Positions 5,386 through 8,893 of a DNA stretch of 8,893 bases are shown here, one piece after another (the stretch's first letter is position 1; each line of letters opens with the position of its first letter). This DNA comes from Oscillospiraceae bacterium (GTDB lineage Bacteria > Bacillota_A > Clostridia > Oscillospirales > CAG-272): contig SVSO01000113.1 in assembly GCA_015064195.1 (NCBI GenBank), positions 1 to 8,893 on the forward strand. The letters run 5' to 3'. The notes beneath the pieces are model-generated. The model was not told where the DNA came from. It saw nothing but the letters and a program-made list of their open reading frames with translations, and did not search any database. Made by a program: the position numbers and the translations under genes.

Positions 5386-7598
5386 ATGTGTCTCAGCAAC
5401 CCCGTGTACCGCATGACCTGCCGGTTGTTCTGCACCATCTCTCCTACCACCTCCGGCTGTCCCACCAGAATCACCATTGTTTTTGCCCGCGTTACCGCTG
5501 TGTACAGGAGATTCCGGGTTTTCAACTGCGGCGGGCAGGAGGAATACATGGGCATAATGACCAGCGGGTACTCGCTTCCCTGACTTTTGTGGACGGTAAT
5601 CGCCCACGCATGATCCAGCTCATCCAGCTTGCTGAACTCGTATTTCACCACCCGATCGTCGAATCGGATCACCATGCTTTCGTCGGGCGTGTTGATGGTC
5701 TCGATGACGCCGATGTCGCCGTTGAACACGCCGACACCCTCCTTGCCGTCCCGCTCCCACTGAATGTCGTAGTCATTTTTAACCTGCATCACCCGATCGC
5801 CCTCGCGAAATACCGTGTCCCGCAGTTTTTTCTCCCGCTTCCGATTGCTCGGCGGATTGAGCGCTTCCTGCAGCATCCGGTTGAGCGTCTGGGTACCGGC
5901 CACACCTTTGCGGGAGGGCGTGATCACCTGAATCCCCTCGCAAAGCTCCTCGCCATACGCCTTCGGGAGACGGTTCTTCCACAGATCCACGATGGTGGCC
6001 GTCGCATCCGCGTCCCGCAGTCGGTGCATGAAGAAAAAGTCGTTGTCCTTCCCGTTGAGCTGGGGCAGCTCGCCGTTGTTGATGCGGTGGGCATTGGTGA
6101 CGATAAGGCTTTCCCCGGCCTGACGGAAGATCTCCGTCAGCTTGACCGTGGTGAATTCTCCGCTGGCGATGATGTCGTTGAGCACATTGCCTGCTCCCAC
6201 CGACGGCAGCTGATCGGAGTCGCCGATGAGCATGAGCCGTGCGCCGGGCTTGACGGCGCGCAGGAGCGAATTCATCAGATACATATCGATCATGGACGCT
6301 TCATCGATGATGATGACGTCCTCGTCCAGCAGCTCGTTCTCGTTGCGCTTGAATTTGGCGTTGTCCTCATCGGAATAGTCCATCTCCAGCAGACGGTGGA
6401 TGGTCTTGGCCTCGCATCTGGTAGCCTCGCTCATGCGCTTTGCCGCGCGTCCCGTGGGAGCCGCCAGCGCCACCTTCATATTCATACAGTCGTAGATGCG
6501 GATGACGGCGCGGATGACCGTAGTCTTGCCTGTACCCGGGCCGCCGGTCAGCACCATGACGCCGTTGTTCACCGCATCGCGGATGGCTTTATGCTGAAGG
6601 GATGCGTACTGCTTATCCTCCTCCAGCTCAATTTTGTGAATGAGCCGCTCCACATCTCCCGTCTCAAGGCGCGGACAGATGCGGTCGAGCAGGGACAGCT
6701 TTTCCGCGATCTCATGCTCACAGCGGTACGCGGCTTTGTCGTACACCGCGTCAAGCCCCTCCACCTCCGTGCGCACCAGCCGATTGCCGTCGATCATGCG
6801 CAGGATGGCCGCTCCCACAAGCTCCGGCGGGACAGACAGCTTTTCCGCCGCCAGCGGAACGAGCCGTCCGTAGGGCAGAAATGCATGGCCGCCGGAACGG
6901 GATGTTTCGGCGAGTACCCAGCGGATGCCGCTCTCGATGCGGTAATCGCTGTCATGCTCGATGCCCATGGACCGCGCCAGCGCGTCCGCACGCTCGAAGC
7001 CGATGCCGGAGAATTCGTCGCAAAGCCTGTAGGGATTATCCTTAATTTTGTCCAGTGCCGCGCCGCCCCATTTTTTGCAGATGCGCACGGACATGGCCAT
7101 GGTGAGATATTCCCGGCAGAACATCATCAGCGAGCGCACGCCGAACTGTTCGCGGAAATCGTCGGAGATGTCCTTGGCCTTGGAAATGGAGATGCCTGGG
7201 ACTTTCGCCAGCCATTCGGGATGATTTTCGATGACGTCAAAGGTGTCCTCGCCGTACATGGCCACGATCTTTTGGGCGGTTTTCGGGCCGATCCCTTTGA
7301 CCGCGCGGCTGGACAGATAGCGCAGGATCTCATTTTCCGTGGCGGGCAGCTGCTTTTCAAAGTAAGCGACCCTGAACTGGCGGCCGTAGTTTGCATGATG
7401 CATCCACCCGCCCGCCAGCTTTAATTTATCGCCGGCCACCGTCCCCGGCATGATTCCGCAGGCGGTGATGATGTCGTTGGAGTCGTCACTGGACAGATCG
7501 AACACGGTGTAGCCGTTGTCGCGATTTTCGTAAATGATGGACTCCACCGTGCCGACGATGGTTTCAAGCTCGTTCTCATTCTGAACGTCGTTTTGCAT
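5382..7598 (-). CDS. recD2: ATP-dependent RecD2-type DNA helicase
   Basis: A 738-aa SF1B 5'-3' helicase of the RecD2 (YrrC) type found in bacteria that use RecD outside a RecBCD complex. In Deinococcus and Bacillus it supports DNA repair, mismatch correction and replication-fork integrity. The N-terminal extension that separates RecD2 from RecD is present: an OB-like start (about 12-85), then helix-hairpin-helix repeats (VKGIGPKTAQKIVAMYG 100-116 and VPGISISKA 133-141). Helicase motifs: I GGPGTGKTT 352-360, Ia PTGRAAKRM 381-389, II IIDEASMID 430-438, III GDSDQLPSVGAG 459-470, IV-like TEIFRQA 488-494, V TVHKSQGSEY 668-677, VI LLYTAVTRAK 697-706. The ATG at 7598 is preceded by AAGGA, which overlaps the upstream stop codon with about 9 nt spacing. 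It ends in an ATGA overlap with comFC. Length is normal for the family (about 715-800 aa). Confidence 0.97.
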   Translation of the reverse strand: MQNDVQNENELETIVGTVESIIYENRDNGYTVFDLSSDDSNDIITACGIMPGTVAGDKLKLAGGWMHHANYGRQFRVAYFEKQLPATENEILRYLSSRAVKGIGPKTAQKIVAMYGEDTFDVIENHPEWLAKVPGISISKAKDISDDFREQFGVRSLMMFCREYLTMAMSVRICKKWGGAALDKIKDNPYRLCDEFSGIGFERADALARSMGIEHDSDYRIESGIRWVLAETSRSGGHAFLPYGRLVPLAAEKLSVPPELVGAAILRMIDGNRLVRTEVEGLDAVYDKAAYRCEHEIAEKLSLLDRICPRLETGDVERLIHKIELEEDKQYASLQHKAIRDAVNNGVMVLTGGPGTGKTTVIRAVIRIYDCMNMKVALAAPTGRAAKRMSEATRCEAKTIHRLLEMDYSDEDNAKFKRNENELLDEDVIIIDEASMIDMYLMNSLLRAVKPGARLMLIGDSDQLPSVGAGNVLNDIIASGEFTTVKLTEIFRQAGESLIVTNAHRINNGELPQLNGKDNDFFFMHRLRDADATATIVDLWKNRLPKAYGEELCEGIQVITPSRKGVAGTQTLNRMLQEALNPPSNRKREKKLRDTVFREGDRVMQVKNDYDIQWERDGKEGVGVFNGDIGVIETINTPDESMVIRFDDRVVKYEFSKLDELDHAWAITVHKSQGSEYPLVIMPMYSSCPPQLKTRNLLYTAVTRAKTMVILVGQPEVVGEMVQNNRQVMRYTGLLRHI

Positions 7599-7610
7599 TT
7601 TGTTGTTTCC

Positions 7611-7907
7611 TTACAAATTTATATAGCGGTAAACATCCCCAAAGGCGGATGCATCCCCCTCATCTTCCATTATACCATCTTTCGTCAGAATAATCAACCG
7701 TTCGGGCGAAATTTTTTGCTCTTTTGCCAGCGCACGGGCATAGGCCGCGACCCCGGCAAGCGGCGTGTCCTCTGTCAGCATCACCGCCGCGCGAAGCTGC
7801 CGTCTCACGCGCCGCGGACAGCACAGCGCGTCCCGCAGATGGCAGATGAGTGTGTATCCGCCGTAAACCGCCAGCACCGACAGGATGATTTCCAGTATTT
7901 CCCTCAT
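7611..7907 (-). CDS. 98-aa single-membrane-segment protein of unknown function, first gene of the recD2-comFC operon
   Basis: The function is not recognised. The ATG at 7907 has an excellent Shine-Dalgarno, GGGAGGG (7919-7913). The frame stays open upstream to 8000, but those extra 31 residues lack a ribosome site and run through the promoter region, so the short form is chosen. One hydrophobic segment, ILEIILSVLAVYGGYTLICH (about residues 4-23), is followed by a basic stretch with a Cys pair (CCPRRVRRQLR), suggesting an N-out/C-in anchor or signal anchor with a cytoplasmic tail. The tail is soluble, with alternating hydrophobic strands (RLIILTKDGIMED), and ends YRYINL. It is 12 bp upstream of recD2 on the same strand and almost certainly co-transcribed. 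No catalytic motif is visible. Confidence 0.8.
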   Translation of the reverse strand: MREILEIILSVLAVYGGYTLICHLRDALCCPRRVRRQLRAAVMLTEDTPLAGVAAYARALAKEQKISPERLIILTKDGIMEDEGDASAFGDVYRYINL

Positions 7908-7912
7908 ACAAT

Positions 7913-7919
7913 CCCTCCC
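7913..7919 (-). promoter_or_regulatory. Ribosome binding site fixing the start of the 98-aa gene
   Basis: GGGAGGG on the minus strand, 5 nt before the ATG at 7907. It favours the 98-aa form over the 129-aa reading that starts at 8000. Confidence 0.75.
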
Positions 7920-7971
7920 ATAACAGGATATGCGGCCAAAAGAATTTTGCCAGATGTCTGTATAAGTTGTA

Positions 7972-8000
7972 AAAATATTGCGAATACTACACCAAGACAA
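7972..8000 (-). promoter_or_regulatory. Possible promoter for the 98-aa gene-recD2-comFC operon
   Basis: On the minus strand TTGTCT (8000-7995) and TATTTT (7977-7972) are spaced by 17 bp; both hexamers deviate from consensus. A second -10-like TATACA at 7964-7959 has no good partner. A promoter is required somewhere here because the next gene upstream (rpsL) is divergent, but the exact site is uncertain. Confidence 0.3.
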
Positions 8001-8023
8001 ACGCCAATTTGTTCAAAGAGGAG

Positions 8024-8039
8024 ATTTTTTGCAAAAAAT
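8024..8039. repeat. 16-bp perfect palindrome in the divergent control region
   Basis: ATTTTTTGCAAAAAAT is its own reverse complement. It lies between the leftward operon and the rpsL promoter, about 20 bp upstream of the rpsL -35 box. It could be a regulator site, a DNA bend from phased A-tracts, or part of an UP-like AT-rich element for rpsL. The sequence alone does not decide. Confidence 0.6.
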
Positions 8040-8059
8040 AAAATTTGTCGGAAACCCTC

Positions 8060-8088
8060 TTGACATTCGGTCAAAACCGTGATATAAT
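8060..8088 (+). promoter_or_regulatory. Perfect-consensus sigma-A promoter of rpsL (str operon)
   Basis: TTGACA (8060-8065), a 17-bp spacer and TATAAT (8083-8088) match the consensus without mismatch. Transcription should start near 8095, leaving a leader of about 64 nt. The -35 box is half of an inverted repeat TTGAC-N5-GTCAA (8060-8074). An AT-rich tract (8024-8046) lies just upstream. This strength fits a ribosomal protein operon. Confidence 0.9.
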
Positions 8089-8158
8089 TTCTATTGTCTT
8101 GATATGTTTTGCGGCTATCAGGCAACAAATCATTATTTTCAAAAGAAGGAGGTGCGAT

Positions 8159-8575
8159 ATGCCAACCTTTAATCAGCTTGTCAAGCAGGGTCGTCAGAAG
8201 AGCGTTTACAAGTCGAAGTCTCCTGTGCTTCAGCACGGCTTCAACACGCTGACCGACTCCGCAACCGACCAGAGCTCTCCTCAGAAGAGAGGCGTATGCA
8301 CGAAGGTCACCACGACCACCCCGAAGAAGCCGAACTCGGCACTCCGTAAGATTGCCCGTGTAAGACTTACCAACGGCCTCGAGGCGACTGTTTATATTCC
8401 GGGTATCGGACACAACCTGCAGGAGCACTCCGTAGTGCTTATCCGCGGCGGACGTGTACGTGACCTGCCTGGTGTGCGTTACCACATTATCCGCGGTACC
8501 CTCGATACGCAGGGCGTTGCAAACCGCAATCAGAGCCGTTCCAAGTACGGCGCAAAGAGACCGAAGCAGAAATAA
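8159..8575 (+). CDS. rpsL: 30S ribosomal protein S12
   Basis: S12 sits at the decoding centre of the 30S subunit and controls translational accuracy. The 138-aa product starts [14 protein letters not shown] and contains PQKRGVC (41-47), [13 protein letters not shown] (52-64), [16 protein letters not shown] (84-99), DLPGVRYH (102-109) and the end [11 protein letters not shown]. It is about 14 residues longer than E. coli S12, mainly from an insertion near residues 26-40 ([15 protein letters not shown]), a feature known from many Clostridia. The streptomycin-relevant lysine in PKKPNS (K57) is kept, but the second one (E. coli K87) is Arg101. Asp102, the RimO methylthiolation site, is present. 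ATG at 8159 is preceded by AGAAGGAGGTG with ideal spacing. It is the first gene of the str operon, followed by rpsG. Confidence 0.98.
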   Translation: MPTFNQLVKQGRQKSVYKSKSPVLQHGFNTLTDSATDQSSPQKRGVCTKVTTTTPKKPNSALRKIARVRLTNGLEATVYIPGIGHNLQEHSVVLIRGGRVRDLPGVRYHIIRGTLDTQGVANRNQSRSKYGAKRPKQK

Positions 8576-8787
8576 TTCGCTCTCACCCATGAGTGTCCCC
8601 TGCTCTCTCAGAGGAAGCTTTTAAGGTACCTTTGCCCAATGTTTGATAACAGAGGAAAGAAAATAACGGGATTTGTTACTGTTCCGCAAAGCAGCATCGG
8701 TCTCCGGTGGTTTCCAAAACAAGCATTTACGGGAGTTATCTTTCGAGTACCTATGATATCATAATTTATATGAAGGAGGGAAGTACA
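8576..8787 (+). other. Long rpsL-rpsG intergenic region with candidate RNA hairpins
   Basis: No gene is supported in this 212-bp gap. It can form a hairpin CATCGG-TCT-CCGGTG (8695-8709) and a two-part stem in which TAAC (8664-8667) pairs with GTTA (8675-8678), stacked on AACAG (8648-8652) with CTGTT (8679-8683). A 12-bp palindrome TATGATATCATA (8752-8763) lies just before the rpsG ribosome binding site. In E. coli the rpsL-rpsG gap is where S7 binds to repress translation; a similar role here is only an inference. No convincing terminator or second promoter was found. Confidence 0.4.
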
Positions 8788-8893
8788 GTGCCGAGAAGAG
8801 GTCAAATTTCCAAAAGAGACGTTTTACCGGATCCGTTGTACAATTCTAAGCTTGTAACCAAGCTGATCAACAACATCATGCTTGACGGCAAGA
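8788..8893 (+). CDS. rpsG: 30S ribosomal protein S7, N-terminal part only
   Basis: S7 is a primary 16S rRNA binder that nucleates assembly of the 30S head. The 35 visible residues, [20 protein letters not shown] followed by [15 protein letters not shown], match the S7 N-terminus (PRRG...DP.Y.S.LV.K.IN..M.DGK). The start codon is GTG at 8788, with a strong Shine-Dalgarno GAAGGAGGG (8772-8780). No in-frame ATG gives the conserved start. The gene runs off the right edge and is complete only outside the window. It follows rpsL after 212 bp, unusually far. Confidence 0.96.
   Translation, partial: MPRRGQISKRDVLPDPLYNSKLVTKLINNIMLDGK

Noticed and set aside
5386..5607. Upstream extension of the comFC frame into recD2
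   Set aside because: The ComF family N-terminus with its zinc ribbon begins at the ATG at 5385; the extension has no homology-like pattern and is fully inside recD2.
5388..7424. 678-aa open frame on the plus strand opposite recD2
   Set aside because: Same reason: the recD2 helicase motifs on the minus strand are decisive, and the plus-strand translation has no recognisable domain.
7908..8000. 31-residue N-terminal extension of the 98-aa protein
   Set aside because: The GGGAGGG site sits directly before the ATG at 7907, and the extension runs through the likely promoter region.
8060..8076. GGTCAAA near the rpsL -35 box, considered as a CtsR heptamer
   Set aside because: CtsR needs a tandem repeat of the heptamer; only one copy is present.
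8045..8158. In-frame extension of rpsL upstream of 8159
   Set aside because: It would start upstream of the transcription start predicted from the TTGACA/TATAAT promoter; the conserved S12 start MPTFNQL and AGAAGGAGGTG fix the ATG at 8159.
7904..8590. 228-aa minus-strand frame opposite rpsL
   Set aside because: S12 on the plus strand is certain and has a perfect promoter and ribosome binding site; the minus-strand frame also crosses the promoter region.

Overview
The window looks like chromosome of a Gram-positive, low-GC-type bacterium of the class Clostridia, with a moderately GC-rich sequence. The grounds are a lon-engB gene pair as in Bacillus/Clostridium, a recD2-comFC pair, strong GGAGG-type ribosome binding sites, and an S12 protein with the roughly 13-residue insertion found in many Clostridia. 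The genus cannot be fixed from the sequence. No mobile element, CRISPR array, tRNA or rRNA was seen.

Region 1 (1-4143, minus strand) is a tight four-gene operon read lon -> engB -> site-2-protease-like M50 peptidase -> scpA. Junctions are 3 bp, an ATGA overlap and 1 bp. scpA runs off the left edge. The operon joins ATP-dependent proteolysis, a ribosome-assembly GTPase, a membrane metalloprotease and the kleisin subunit of the Smc-ScpAB chromosome condensation complex.

Region 2 (4144-4487) is the longest non-coding stretch. It holds an extended -10 promoter for lon. Further upstream is a near-consensus sigma-A promoter (TTTACA-17-TATAAT), followed about 120 nt later by a hairpin with a T-run, both on the minus strand. 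Together they outline a possible free-standing small RNA, or an attenuated leader of lon. This is the most interesting unexplained structure in the window.

Region 3 (4488-7907, minus strand) is a second operon: a 98-aa single-TM protein of unknown function -> recD2 (SF1B 5'-3' DNA helicase) -> comFC (phosphoribosyltransferase-fold competence protein) -> a 55-aa unknown protein with a strong Shine-Dalgarno sequence. recD2 and comFC overlap by ATGA, so they are probably translationally coupled and link DNA repair with handling of imported DNA.

Region 4 (7908-8893) is a divergent control region with a perfect-consensus promoter driving rpsL (S12) and then, after an unusually long 212-bp gap, the start of rpsG (S7, GTG start), i.e. 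the beginning of the str operon. S12 carries Arg where most bacteria have the Lys known as K87/K88, a position where Lys to Arg gives streptomycin resistance in other species.
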